This document shows, piece by piece, positions 1 to 10,586 of a stretch of DNA of 34,133 bases. Positions within the stretch are counted from its first letter, which is position 1. Every line of letters starts with the position of its first letter. Both the position numbers and the translations under genes were made by a program. Below the pieces are notes generated by a model. It saw only the letters and a list, made by a program, of their open reading frames with translations. It was not told the origin of the DNA and searched no databases. The DNA comes from Podaxis mareebaensis. Lineage: Eukaryota > Basidiomycota > Agaricomycetes > Agaricales > Agaricaceae. The stretch covers positions 1 through 34,133 of the forward strand of contig JAEUWP010000521.1 in the NCBI GenBank assembly GCA_018524725.1. Direction: 5' to 3'.

Positions 1-87
1 GCAGAAACCATGTGGTATATAGCACATCAGGCCTAACTTTAGATGGCTATTTTATGGATCCCTTATCTCTATTCATCACTCAGTACC

Positions 88-3000
88 ATGGACAATTCCC
101 CACACAATGTCATGCCACCAAAGAAGTGGCAAAGAACCAAGAAGTGCCACACGTTGGTTGAAGACGACAATGAAGCAATTGATGTAATAACATACAATAC
201 AGTTGTGAGAAACATGCCAGCAGGCCCATCAACCCAGCATGTTGAAATGGCATTGAGACCAATACCAAATGCTGCACCAAAAGCAGCTCCTCAACAAGAA
301 ATGTTGGGAATATCACAAGGGGTTCCCGATACACCAGTGTTTGACAGTGTGCATTTGCCAGATGAACCATCTACAAATAAGGTGCATATACAGTTAAATG
401 GTCCTTCCGCAAATCTGTAACCATACATATATTGCAGCAACAAATGTGGATGGAGCAGTTTTGCCAGCATTCAAATGAGCTATTGGCATCCATACTTGCA
501 CAGGAAGCATTGCCAAATAATGGATCATGTATGCGATGTCCGGCCAACTGGCATGGAATATGGCGATGCAAAGATTGCACACTACCCCAATTGCTGTGTC
601 ACTTTTGCATGCAAGAGACTCACTGCGAAAGTCCTCTGCACAATGTGGAATGTTGGACCAGCATGTACTTTCGTCTGGCAGCACTGTGGGAAGTCAGCAC
701 ATACATTTTGGTGCCCCATCACCCAGGAATGAATGCTGCTAAGTGTCTCTCTAGCCAGACTGAGATTTTGGAGCAGCTGCAGCAAGAAAAGGATGAAGAT
801 GAGCAGGGAGTGTTGGCCCAATGGCTTGGAACTGGCATCGTGCCTGAGATGCCAAAAGGTCAGGCTTGCCAGTACAAAGAACATCCAATGGACTTCACAG
901 AAGAAAATGATAACGAGCCAGGGTGGGAAGACCTAGATGAGGAGGTGGCCGACCTAGAAGATATTGTTGAATATCTCAACCCAGCACACCCAGCAACAGG
1001 TCCTCAATCAGAAGCCCCGAAATATGATGCCTTCAACAACCACTATGTCTGGATTGTGCACATTAATGGAATTCATCACTGGGCATTGGTGACCTGCTCA
1101 TGCCATGGTGCCGATGCAGTACATGCCGACCTCATGTATTGCCGATTGGTTCCAACAACATTCAGCCATTATTGTACACTCTTTACAACAGCCATCCTTG
1201 ATGACTTTTGGCTCTCAAACTTGGAATGTAAAGCATCAGCTTATCAATACTTCCAGAAGCTTCGTCGTCTCACATCCCCAATGGACCCATCCAAAATGCC
1301 CAATTTGTACCAGGAGCTACTTCAAATGTCAAGACTTTGGTGGTGGTTGAAAAAGAAGAAATGGGCTGGCCATGGTCATAAATCTGGCATGCAGGCACTG
1401 GAAGCGCCGGGTGAGCTTGCAATATTTTGTCTGGCATGCCCTCAACCTGGTATCAACCTGGCTGAAAATTGGAAGGAAGATCCCCAATGGTGAGGGTATT
1501 CTTGATACATGTTATTCACCATCCTTAACTTCATTTCAGTTGGGTGTACTGGTGCTTCTTTGTTGCCGACAGCAACCTGAAAGCAGATCATGTTTGGCAG
1601 ACATATACATTGGACATATGGCTTTCCGAGGGGACAGGAATGTTTTCCACCCATGAACAATATCATAAATTTTTGGAGGCAGCTGTGGAGCGTCTTACCG
1701 TGCATGCCCACTCTCTGTGTGCCAGGGCAGTAGTGCTGGTGGGGTGATTTCTTCTGATTGATGCTTGAAAACAGAAAGCACCTTGTCAGGCCAAATTCCA
1801 TGTGGTTGACCTCACAATGCATGGCTCCAAGGCATGCGATATAACAGGCATTGTGGGCATCACATGTGCCCGGCATGGTTGTTTTGCACTGAATGCCATT
1901 GCTGACCTCTTCAAGGGTGAACAGCAAAAAAACATTGACTGGGTGCTCTTACATGCACTAAAGACCACAAATATGGACCCAGAACAAGGTGCTATGCTGA
2001 TCTATGATATTGCCTGCCAGTATTTTGTTCATCTCCAAGATCGCATCGGGCATTTATTGCCGGATCAGCTAAAGCTTGATAGGGGCATCGGCATGTTCCA
2101 CGTCCATGGCCACAAGGAAGAATGCCTCTTCTGGTATGCAACATCGTTCATCCCATATACGGGTGTAACAGTTGGGGAGATTCTTGAAATGTTGTGGTCA
2201 AATCTCAATGCAATCACCCCCACTGTGCAGATGGCAACTCCGGCCACTCGTGCCGAGACAATTGATGATCATGCAAATGACTCAAATTTCAAAAAGCTTT
2301 TGGTGATAGGTGTAAACTTTTTTGCACTAAGTGCCGACAATATACTTATGCTTCATGTTAGTCACAGTTCTATGCAATTGTCATCAGGATGCATCAGCCA
2401 TGGCACTCGACTCAGAGACTTATTTCTTAAAAATCACTGGGTCTAGCTGACCAGAGGACTGGGCAAAATGGGAACGGGATATTGTCAAAGCTGAGCAGTG
2501 CTGGTTCGATAACCCAGCAGCAATGGACATACTACGTACTGAAAGTGTGCCGGCCTCCACCAGTCCTGTGATGCAAGACCCGAATCCGGGGAGTACAGAT
2601 GCTGAACGGTGGCTTGAAATGGTCCTTGATACTGAAGAGAAACAGTAAGTGGCAACCTTAGTAGCTATTTAGGAAATGTGCTCAGGCATTGCAGAACCAA
2701 ATTACAATATACCTTGGACCATTTCCAGGACATAGCTCACAGAACTACATCTGAGGAGCTCCTTCAAATGTCAGAGGCTCTCCATGTGCAGCTTGCTACA
2801 CTGGAGCAAATGCAACACAAAGTCACTGGTTGACCCGGACATACCTATGACATTGACCCAAATATGGAGGAGGTCCCACCACTTGATGTCATTGAAGACA
2901 ATAATGCTGAAGAAGAGACGGATGGTGAAAGCGCCGATATGGCGCATTTGGCACCAGCAATACCCTTGTCACCTGGTCGATCATCGGCCTCAACATTGCC

Positions 3001-3766
3001 AATCCCAATGCCCTCAACAAGCAGCGCTCTGCGAGATATGTATAGAGAGCTTGAACTTGCCTTGCACAAGGAAAGGGCTAACTGGCATCTCTCCACACTT
3101 TGGCAATTGATCACAGAAAAATCGTTCCAATATTCCCATGTCATCTGTGTCGCTCCTCGGAAGAGCCTTAAAACACGCTCGTGTGTGGAGATTGCAAAAC
3201 TTAACAAGAAGATTTCATTTCATTGCTGGTCATACAACAAGTGCCAATCAGCACTATTCCATCTTCAACTGGATCCAGTGACACAGGCAGTGTTTCAGCC
3301 ACTTGCATGGGAGGATGTCAAAGCTAGCATGGCATTGCTTGACCCAAACTGGCCAGGTTCAACTACAATATGCCTTTCCTGGATATGGCAACATGGGCCA
3401 GGTGCTGGTTCGGCCTCCCCTGGGGCTGTCCATGAATGTAAGTCTGGCAATTGGTGCTTTATCTGTGCCTCGGCATTATGTCTCATCTATCTGACAGTTC
3501 AACAGGTCCATTATTTACATGCCTGAGCTAGGAAAATGCATTGGGAAGAAGAAGTGACACTTGTCCGGTATGAAATGGAGTGGGTAGTTCATTCCTTTCT
3601 TTTCAACTGGTCCCTCTGGGAAAATAGGAAGATGTTGGCAGTATCTCTGGGACTGGCAGCCTATGCCACACGTAAATTGGCAATGTGGCAAGGCATGGCT
3701 CACAAAGCTGATGCTGCATTTGCTCAGACCAATGACCAATATGTAATGCAATGTTCCGGCACTTGA
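88..3766 (+). CDS. KDZ-family DNA transposase (spliced, near complete)
   Basis: Transposase of the Kyakuja-Dileera-Zisupton class. The ATG at 88 has a good context (ACCATGG); ATGs at 43 and 112 are in frame alternatives. A 56-bp intron (382-437) joins the N-terminus to a Cys-rich CxC2-type zinc module (CMRC, CKDC and CHFC, about 530-610). The conserved blocks follow: LDDFWL, LRRLTSP, then GELAIFCLACPQPGINL near 1410-1460. An intron at about 1490-1539 precedes the catalytic part: VADSNLKADH, ARHGCF, YDIACQY (a likely catalytic Asp), FHVHGHKEEC and TIDDHAND (1560-2290). A GTAAGT...TTCCAG intron spans 2645-2728. The C-terminal region has KLNKKISFHC, GSTTICLSWIW and YEMEWVVH (3190-3600). Exon borders near 1735-1774, 2300-2450 and 3430-3505 are not fully resolved. 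One in-frame TGA at about 3525 sits where Arg is expected. KDZ elements in basidiomycetes are known to travel with TET/JBP genes; none is seen here. The family call is firm; whether the gene is functional is open. Confidence 0.88.
382..437 (+). other. Intron in the KDZ gene
   Basis: GTGCAT...TTGCAG, 56 bp. Removing it joins two codon-phase-0 exon ends (AAG to CAA) and bypasses the stop at 418-420. Confidence 0.65.
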
Positions 3767-3823
3767 CCTTGGACCCATTGATAATGCTGCAGATAAGCTT
3801 ATATAGATTTTCGTTATGTCATT

Positions 3824-6218
3824 GTGTATATCCTGAACCAATCTTATCCATCTTTGCTTCCTGCTCCCATGCCTTCTGTTCCCCAACCCACTGCAACAGA
3901 ACCACCAGCCGACCTTGACTCAAGGCTACTTATCCAGTACTTTGAGTCTTGCCTTTGTGCCATTCTACTTCACAGGCAGAATACAAGGGATTACAAAAGA
4001 GCGGAATGGCTTGAAAAAGGCCTTATCAGGGAATATGTAAGTTCAACATTATTACTGAATTATCATATGACCCGTTAGTTGATGTGAATACAGTATTTTG
4101 TGATGTCCTGGTTCGGAATGGAAGCCATCAGGGGTTGTCAGGTAGTCTTGGTTCTGGCAGTCATCCACGCTCTTGCCTCAGCCATCGACCACTGGGAACA
4201 GTGCTTGGTATTTGACCAGCACCTTCAACATGTCTTGGATGCCAGTGATATTATTCCCTTCCCACTCGGCACCGTAACCAAATACCTAAAGGACTGGTGG
4301 AACAAGAGGTGGTCGCCTCTGGACTCGTTCTTCCTCGACTTCACATTGTTGCCAGAGTGCCTGTTGTTTCACCAGCAACAACTGGCGAAGGAACAAGGCA
4401 GACCAGCACCTCCCCTGGACCTCACAGACCATGCTGACAAGGTTCCCACAGCTCATATACCACTGAGTTGCGAGACATGCACTCTTTACTGGGGGGTAGC
4501 AATGGATGCCCTTCAGCACCTCCAGGCGTTACAACATCAAATCCAGCACATTGGCGCTGAACACCAGGAGAAATGGCAGTTAACAATGCACCATGTATCT
4601 GGCTTCAACCAGTTGTATGAGAAGGCCATCAGCAAAGAAGCCAAAAACTCTGCCCAGGGATATGAGGCACAGGGCACTGTCCCTGAGTCTTCGACATTGC
4701 AATCGATGCCAGCAGGAGAACCTTTGGCATCAACTCCGGCTACTGGGCACACATGGACTTCCAAGGGCAAAGGAAAGGCAGGCAAGCCTCCTGTCAAGGT
4801 ATCCAAGCATGATCTCATTAGGTTTATCCAGGAACATTCTGAAGCTGAGAGAGATCGCATCACCCCACACCCGTCCCTCAAATGGACCTGGGGAGTCGAC
4901 CTGACTACTGATGATATCTCCCAGATGCAGCGCACCGGTGACAACAATTTTGAAATTCCACACACTGGCTACGATGCTCCCTTGCCCTGGGGATGCTTCA
5001 CTGGCACATACTACTCTGGTGAACCTTCTCACTCAGCCACCCTGGCACCAGTGCCCCATTTGTCCATTAATGTGGCCTCTCCCTTGCCAGAACTAGCATC
5101 TGCTGATGTCCCAGACCATTTCCACCTCAGGCCCCTGTGCCACCATGCCTCATCTTCTGTTGGTTGGTTTCCTCCATCCTTGCCTGATGCAGATCTGGCC
5201 ACAATCAATGCTCCTGATGCTGGTGCTGATGCCCAACTCCAAACACCGGTCACTCCTGCTGCCCAAGCCAGTGTCCATGCAAGTGCCAGCTCAGCCCAAC
5301 TGTTGCCACCTTCACCCTCTGTTGTTCTCGCTGCCCTCCACAGATGTGCTGCAAGTGACTCATCAGGTGTCTCGCCAACATCTCCCCCTACCTTTGCTGC
5401 TATCGACACTGCAGCTGATACCTCTCCCAAATCTTGCAGTTCCGGCAGTGAAGTTTCCATCCCTTCCATTGCATGCATTCATCGGGCCTGAGTGGATATG
5501 TCTCCAGATGACAATGGTTCTCATGCTGGCTTGCCTCATGATGTGCTGGTTGCTGGTTTGTTATCCCCTCTGCTTGCTCTCTCTTCCTTATAACTTACGC
5601 TTATTTGCAGCTGTTCACCAGGCTCTTTTGGCCATCTCATCTGATGATGAAAGCTCCCACTCTGACTTCCAACCCAATATGCCAAATGCCAGTAACCCAC
5701 CCTCTCTCACTTTGTTTTTACATGGTTCACCTCACCAACCCCACACCTAGCTGCAGATATCCATAGGGCACTTTTAGAGATGTCCTCCGATGCTGAAAGC
5801 TCCCCTGATAACTCACATGCTGATGTGCTGGATGCTGGTAAATCACTCTCACTCATCTTTCATCTTTTTTTCACCTGACGGCCCATGTGCCTATCTACAG
5901 ATGTTCACAGGGCACTTTTAGAGATGTCCTCCAGCTCAGAAAGCTCCCCCACCCACGTAACCGATGATTTGCCAGATGCTGGTGTGTTACCATACACTTT
6001 TACTTTCTTCCCATGTGACTCAGACGTCTACAGATTCTAGTGATGGTCTGTCTGTCCCAGATGTGACAGATATTCACCATATTCTCTTAATCATGCCAGA
6101 CTCCAACGACGACATGGAGGCTGGTCTGTCTGGCACAACTATGGCACCGGGACCTTACACTGCAGCTGACTTTGAAAACTATCTGGGGCCAGATGACTAT
6201 GCAACATTCACCAACTAA
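3824..6218 (+). CDS. Unrecognised multi-exon gene downstream of KDZ
   Basis: I do not recognise this protein. A first exon (from 3824, or the Met at 3869) encodes a short Pro-rich start and a helical segment (LIQYFESCLCAILLHRQN), then a GTAAGT donor at about 4036 with the next exon opening near 4093. The long segment 4100-5490 has a helical, Trp-rich N-terminal half (KYLKDWWNKRW at about 4290), a short basic linker (SKGKGKAGKPPVK, about 4760), and a Pro/Ser/Ala-rich acidic tail. The 3' part is split into repeated 81-bp exons (listed separately), ending in an exon 6070-6218 that stops at TAA. It lies 57 bp downstream of KDZ on the same strand, so it may be a passenger of that element or an interrupted host gene. 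No signal peptide or membrane span is evident. A TGA at about 5488 falls in the first repeat unit. The exon model is by eye. Confidence 0.45.
5475..6150 (+). repeat. Tandem array of duplicated 81-bp phase-1 exons
   Basis: Units of about 145 bp (81-bp exon plus intron) recur with exon starts at 5611, 5757 and 5901. A related, altered unit begins at about 5475, a last diverged one at 6070, and a possible older one lies near 5330. The exons 5611-5691, 5757-5837 and 5901-5981 are all exactly 81 bp and begin and end in the same codon phase. Introns are 5556-5610, 5692-5756, 5838-5900 and 5982-6069, all GT...AG. Each exon encodes a hydrophobic helix start and an acidic Ser-rich tail (HRALLEMSSDAESS, HQALLAISSDDESS, HHILLIMPDSNDD) ending in ..DAG. 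Confidence 0.7.
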
Positions 6219-6631
6219 TGTAATCATTATGCACACAATCTCTTGACTGTAATGTCCTGCACGTAGTTACTCCCTACTTGTGAATACACTCTCTCAACTT
6301 CCCACTTCTCCTCTCAGGGTGAAGAGCTGGTCAGCTTCCGGCTCGCTCCTGGTGCTGGAACCATGGTGCCTGTTTACCCATCCAAACCCGTTGTATGGCC
6401 AGTGGGCCCACTGGTCCTGTCTCACTCGTTACATTGTATGGCTTCGCTGGAGTGAGTCACTCACTACACTGTAGGTTGACTATGTGATGACAGTGGGCAA
6501 GAAGCAGAAACATGTGAATAAAATTCAGTGGATTCTATTTAAAATAACTACTCTTCCAGGCCCTGGAAATGACAGTGCTGCAGTCAAGGTCAACCAAATA
6601 ACTCAAAGACCAAAGCAAAATCAAATCTGAA
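6219..6631 (+). other. Stretch without a recognised gene
   Basis: No recognisable gene is seen. An open segment from about 6319 follows a CTCTCAG acceptor-like site and reads GEELVSFRLAPGAG..., so it could be a further exon of an interrupted gene. Nothing else supports it. Confidence 0.3.
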
Positions 6632-6904
6632 GTGTGTAAATGCAACACTTCCACAGACAGTGAAATTAATGGTGGCAATGATGATGTTGATGATGACTCA
6701 TTGAAACCAGTCACTGTTGCAAGCTGTCAAAGCTTACTCAAGGCCTCTATGCTCATCAATGGGTATCTCTCCACCACAAACCACTCATTCTCAAGGTCAA
6801 TGGAACAAATTTTGGCGACATTCAACTTTCAACTTTGTCTGGAGGAAGTAGAAAACCTAAAGGATACAAGTATCCTTGACTATTTTCCCCAGAAAGCCAT
6901 ATAG
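6632..6904 (+). pseudogene. C-terminal fragment, possibly of a pogo/Tigger-type DDE transposase
   Basis: A 90-codon open frame has an acidic Asn/Asp stretch, then a helical segment, and ends DTSILDYFPQKAI. Fungal pogo/Tigger-like (DDE_1, CENP-B type) transposases often end in a similar (T/S)xIxDYF tail, which resembles a PCNA-interacting box. Here the usual Gln of that box is replaced by Asp. No HTH or catalytic domain is found upstream, so this is at best a fragment. It could equally be the last exon of an unknown gene. The call rests only on the tail motif and local composition. Confidence 0.3.
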
Positions 6905-7036
6905 TATACAAGTTATGCCTTGTCTCTTCACTTATAGAAGTCTTTTGCATAGTATAGCACAGAAATGATTTTTTTTCGATTTTTAATGAATTTATTTGGC
7001 ACCAAAAACTGACCTCTTTGATAACCCATACTCTGT

Positions 7037-7041
7037 CATAA
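7037..7041. repeat. Target-site duplication of Gypsy-1, left copy (CATAA)
   Basis: CATAA immediately precedes the LTR start at 7042. The same five bases follow the other LTR at 18157-18161. A perfect 5-bp duplication fits Ty3/Gypsy integration. Confidence 0.93.
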
Positions 7042-7732
7042 TGTTGTGTTCTGGACGGGTGCCTAGGGTGTCAGGGAGCAGACCTCAGCCTCAGCTTATG
7101 TGCTGTGCCCTTCCAGTATCACATTGGTCTGATTTGGACAGAGGTGGAACCTGGAGGCAGAAGGAACAAGAGACAGAGTGTGGACAAGCAGCAGGAGTGG
7201 TTGGAAGATGACCCAGAGGACTGATGAGCAGATCAGAGGAGGAGGAGGATAATGAAGTTGATATTCAGACTGAGGAAATGGATACAGGGAACTACTACAC
7301 TTAAATACACATTGAGAACTGGAAACAGGGAACAGGAAAATAACTGGAGAACAAAAGCAAGTACAAATGGATAAAACATTTCGGAGGTAAAGCAGGAACT
7401 GGAAGTGTGTGGAAGGTACAGGTATGGAGGCAGAATGGAAAGGAGGCTGTTTGGAATGTAATAAAATGTAGAACAGAAGCAAGGAACAAATGGACCGAGG
7501 CAAGGGTAAAGAATCCAAGATGATAAAGGGAAAGCAAATGAACAACACTCGTTGCAGTGGTTGTGAGCAACTGAGTGCATGCACCCACCTGTTCAGATAA
7601 CAGGGCAGATGGAAATCCATCAACAGAATAAGTGGATTGGAGTTATGTGAAATTGGAACATCAGATATCAGATTTTTGGACATTGGATAGGTGTGGGAAA
7701 GTAAGCACAGACATGTGCAAGCAGTTGTGACA
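7042..7732 (-). repeat. 3' LTR of Gypsy-1
   Basis: 691 bp, starting TGTTGTGTTC and ending GTTGTGACA on the plus strand. It aligns end to end with 17466-18156 without gaps. About 67 positions differ, all transitions, and about 25 dinucleotides read TG in one copy and CA in the other. Open frames inside it on the minus strand (about 7096-7683) are chance readings. Confidence 0.95.
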
Positions 7733-7749
7733 GTATTCCCCCCTTAAGG
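7733..7749 (-). promoter_or_regulatory. Polypurine tract of Gypsy-1
   Basis: On the minus strand, CCTTAAGGGGGGAATAC directly abuts the 3' LTR, the expected place for the plus-strand primer of reverse transcription. A near copy lies at 13736-13753. Confidence 0.8.
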
Positions 7750-7877
7750 CTGAGCCCTTGAGGCCTTGAGGCAGCTGACTTGGAAATGAAGCCTAAGTGA
7801 TCAGGAGTTATCAGAATGTGTATCTGGGTCGGAACTCATCAAAAAAATTTTTGTTCCAGCCTTCCCCTCATACCCTC

Positions 7878-9078
7878 ATGCCATCCCAGCCCAGCCAAGT
7901 CACTGTTGACCTCAGCAAGCTCACCCTGGAGCAATGTGTGATGCTTGAGTTCCCAGACAAGTCTCTGGTGGCTATGGAAGTCAATGCAAGTGAAAGTGGA
8001 GATATGAGCAAGCATTGTTGAGAGTCAGAAGGTAGTCAAGCAGCTGTGAGGGAGGCAACTAAGAAGAAGTTGAAGAGTAAGTGGGTGGAGAGTCCAGATG
8101 AAGAAGACAACAATGAGGGGCCAGGTACTCCAGCTCTGAGTGTGCAAATTGGTCAGCAGGCATTACAGAGTTCACAACAAGTAGTTCCATTGGGTCCTAC
8201 AATGTCACATGTTGCAGTTCCACCCATGCCTTCACAATCAGGTGGTTCAAGCTCAGGAGTGGGTGAGGGAGGTATCCTGCCAGTGCCATGTAAAAGGTGC
8301 TTGGAGAAAGGACTGGTGTGTTGCAGGTATCCAGGGATGGCCTGTAATGAATGCAAGTGGGGACACATTGGGTGCAATCTATCCAGGGGTATGAGGTCAA
8401 CAGTGCTGCCTGCACCTAGGAAGAAGACTGGGGGATCATCAGTGGCTTTGGGAGTGACATCAGGCATGGCATTGAGCTCTGGGAGGAGTGGTTTTGGACA
8501 TCCAGTCAGGTTAACAACTCCAGCCTTCTTGCCACCTGCATCTTCAATGGCATGGACTCTGTTGAGCTCTTTGGCAGTCACTTGGACCCCATTGCCATTC
8601 TCTCAGCCAGCTCCAATACTGATTAAGAGTCCTGAGCATGAGGAGGCTGAAGCTGGGTGGGAACTGTCCCTGGTGAGTGCATCCAATACACAGAATAATG
8701 AAAGCTGACAAAAACCAACAGTCCCCTTTGTCTCTGCAATCCTGCCAATGTGTGCAGGAGATGAAATACCTCAGGTCCATGATCGAGTGATTCTCTGACG
8801 AGCTGGCAATGATGTGGGAGTTACACAACCAGAATCGGCAGGCAATTGACTGTCTGCAGACCACTCTGGAGTGAGGTATTGAGTTGAGCCAGTTGCTGCA
8901 GTGGACCATCATGCACTCGATGGATAGGACAGTGGAGGTGATGGATCAGAACATGGAGGCAACAGAAATGATGCAGGCAACAGTGGAGTAGAACATGGAG
9001 ATGATGTGGGATCTCAAGCTGGTGCATTGTCAGGAGGATCCAGAGGATCACAGGGGAGGTTCATTGAGGCAGGTCTAG
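7878..9078 (+). pseudogene. Antisense accessory gene of Gypsy-1: Zn2Cys6-like, coiled-coil protein
   Basis: This gene lies inside Gypsy-1 but runs opposite to gag-pol, between the chromodomain and the 3' LTR. From ATG 7878 the protein opens MPSQPSQVTVDLSKLTLEQC. A Gly/Ser/Pro linker leads to a Cys block at 8289-8375 (residues about 138-166) spaced C-x2-C-x6-C-x7-C-x2-C-x6-C, which fits the fungal Zn(II)2Cys6 binuclear cluster. A 49-bp intron (8673-8721: GTGAGT, branch-like GCTGAC, AACAG) has a phase-0 junction. Splicing it moves the frame into a long heptad-rich coiled coil (IELSQLLQW, VEVMDQNMEA). Without splicing the frame ends at 8706. In-frame stops at 8019 (TGA), in the coiled coil (TGA, TAG) and the end (TAG 9076 or TGA 9088) look like decay. 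The gene converges on pol with about 210 bp between stops. DNA binding is suggested by the cluster but not shown. Confidence 0.72.
8673..8721 (+). other. 49-bp spliceosomal intron in the antisense gene
   Basis: The donor is GTGAGT, a CTGAC-like branch site sits near 8704-8708, and the acceptor is AACAG. Exon ends are in phase 0. The downstream frame after removal is the coiled-coil frame. The intron is antisense to the genomic RNA, so it would not be removed during retrotransposition. Confidence 0.65.
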
Positions 9079-9090
9079 AAGGGCCTGTGA

Positions 9091-9296
9091 GTCCCCTTGC
9101 CTCCTTATGCCCTCATGCAGAGTTCATTCATTTTCTTGGAATGTAGTATTGCAATGTCATTGGAATGTTTTTTGTGAATATAAGTGAATGTTTTGTCTTG
9201 GTCCCAGAAAGTGTGAAAATAAGAAAATGAAAATGAAAATGAAAATCAGAAACTAAGAAGAAATGATAAGTAAAAAAGGACAATAGAAATGGAAAC
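9091..9296. other. Convergent 3' region with GAAAAT microsatellite
   Basis: This is non-coding sequence between the end of the antisense gene and the end of pol. It is purine-rich, with about four GAAAAT-like repeats at 9217-9246. It probably holds the 3' ends of both transcripts; no specific signal is recognised. Confidence 0.5.
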
Positions 9297-10586
9297 TTAG
9301 CATGAAAATGAGAGAGCAGAAAGAGGACCAGGCTTGGTGGGATGAGCACCATGGAAGTCGGCTACAAGTTCAGCAGTATGTTCTAGCTCCATAGCAGGTA
9401 GCCAGGAGGATTCCTTGTCAGTATCCTCATAACCTAACCAGATTACCTTGTACAATAACTTGCATGCCCTGTGACAATCAATTTCTGAGTCAACAATCCA
9501 AGCAATTTCATATTCAGGTTTGCCATCAATAATAACAGGTGCAGGAGCAGGTTCAGTACAATTCAGAATCAGGTTCAGAGTGGCAGGCTTGAGCATAGAT
9601 ACATGGAACATGGGATGGACAGCACACATGGAATTGAGTAGTCAGATTGTGAATGAGTGTGAGCTGGCCTGGGAGATGATCTCATAGGGACCTAGGTACT
9701 TCTCAGAAAGCTTCTTCAAAGGCCTCATAGTATGGAAGAATTGCACTTTGACAAATACCTTGTCTCTGACATTGAAATCGGGAGCCAGAAGGCAATGGGA
9801 GTCAGCAGAGAGCTGGTATCTACACTGGGTGTGAGCAATCTTGGATTTCAGAGTAGTGTGAAGCTCATCAAGGTCCACAGTAAATTGTTGGGCATGGGCA
9901 GAAGCAAGATCACATTCAGGATGAACAGTGATATTTGGATGGTAACCTTTGTTTGTGAAGAAGGGAGAGATACCCATAGTTGTGCTCAAGGCATTATTGA
10001 ATGCAAACTCAGCAATCAGAAGGAGTTCAGCCCAGTTGTCCTGTTGGTAGTTGCAATAAATGCAGAGGTACTGTTCCAAGGTCTGGTTAGTTTGTTCCGT
10101 CTGTCTGTCACCTTCAGGATGGTATTTGGAAGTATAGTGAAGCTTCATGTTGAGAGCTTGACCAAGGGAATGGAAGAAGTGTGATATGAACTTGGAACCA
10201 CAGTCAGAAGTAACATGCGAAGGAACACTGTGCTTGGAAAATACATGTAGGATGAATAATCAGGTGAGCTCAGCAGAAGTGATGGTATCATGCATCAGAA
10301 CAAAGATTGCTTGCTTTGTGAGGCAGTCAACAATTATGAGGATAGTGTCATAACTGGAGGAAGAGGGAAGTTTCTTGATAAAGTCCATGGAAATTGAGTC
10401 CCAGGGGTGTTCAGGGATCAGGAGCTGCTTGAGGTTCCCATATGGCTGATGACATTGAGGTTTGGATTGCATGCATGTCATGCAACTCTTGCAGAACTCC
10501 TTGATGAAGTCTCAGATACCAGGCTACATGTAATTGCATCAGATCAGTTCTAGGGTTTTGTTCTGGCTGAAATGACCAGCTAGAGC
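9297..10586 (-). pseudogene. Gypsy-1 pol, distal part: integrase core, GPY motif and chromodomain
   Basis: The minus-strand reading opens AGHFSQN at the hAT junction and continues through the integrase zinc-binding tail (FCKSCMTC) to the core. The first catalytic Asp lies in SMDFIKKLP, the second in TSDCGS (a Cys where Arg is usual), and the Glu in YHPEGDRQTEQ, so the DDE triad is readable. A GPY motif (KYLGPYEI, about 9690) and a chromodomain follow (KPEYEIAWIVDSEID...LLYKVIWLGYEDTDKESSWLP, 9350-9540), ending at a stop at 9297. A chromodomain marks the chromovirus branch and is known in such elements to target integration to marked chromatin. Stops at about 10500-10540 (TGA, TAG, TGA) replace Arg and Trp. 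This part joins in frame with 13421-15885 once the hAT is removed. Confidence 0.93.
10579..10586. repeat. hAT target-site duplication, left copy (GCTAGAGC)
   Basis: The right copy at 13421-13428 is GCTAGAGT and is followed by G. A single C-to-T change in a CpG would explain the one mismatch. Eight base pairs is the hAT standard. Confidence 0.8.

Noticed and set aside
5106..5750. Leu/Pro-rich ORF in the second frame
   Set aside because: It is a shadow of the Pro/Ser/Ala-rich tail, crosses the GT-AG introns, and has no motif of its own.
3824..6218. TET/JBP dioxygenase partner of KDZ
   Set aside because: Such pairs are known in basidiomycetes, but no HxD...H dioxygenase core or related motif can be read here.
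7096..7683. Hydrophobic ORFs in the LTRs (also 17657-18182)
   Set aside because: They are present only because the LTR is purine-rich on one strand; there is no motif, and both copies differ by frame-neutral CpG changes only.
9128..9352. Phe/His-rich ORF on the minus strand beyond pol
   Set aside because: It is generated by the GAAAAT microsatellite and A-rich 3' region.
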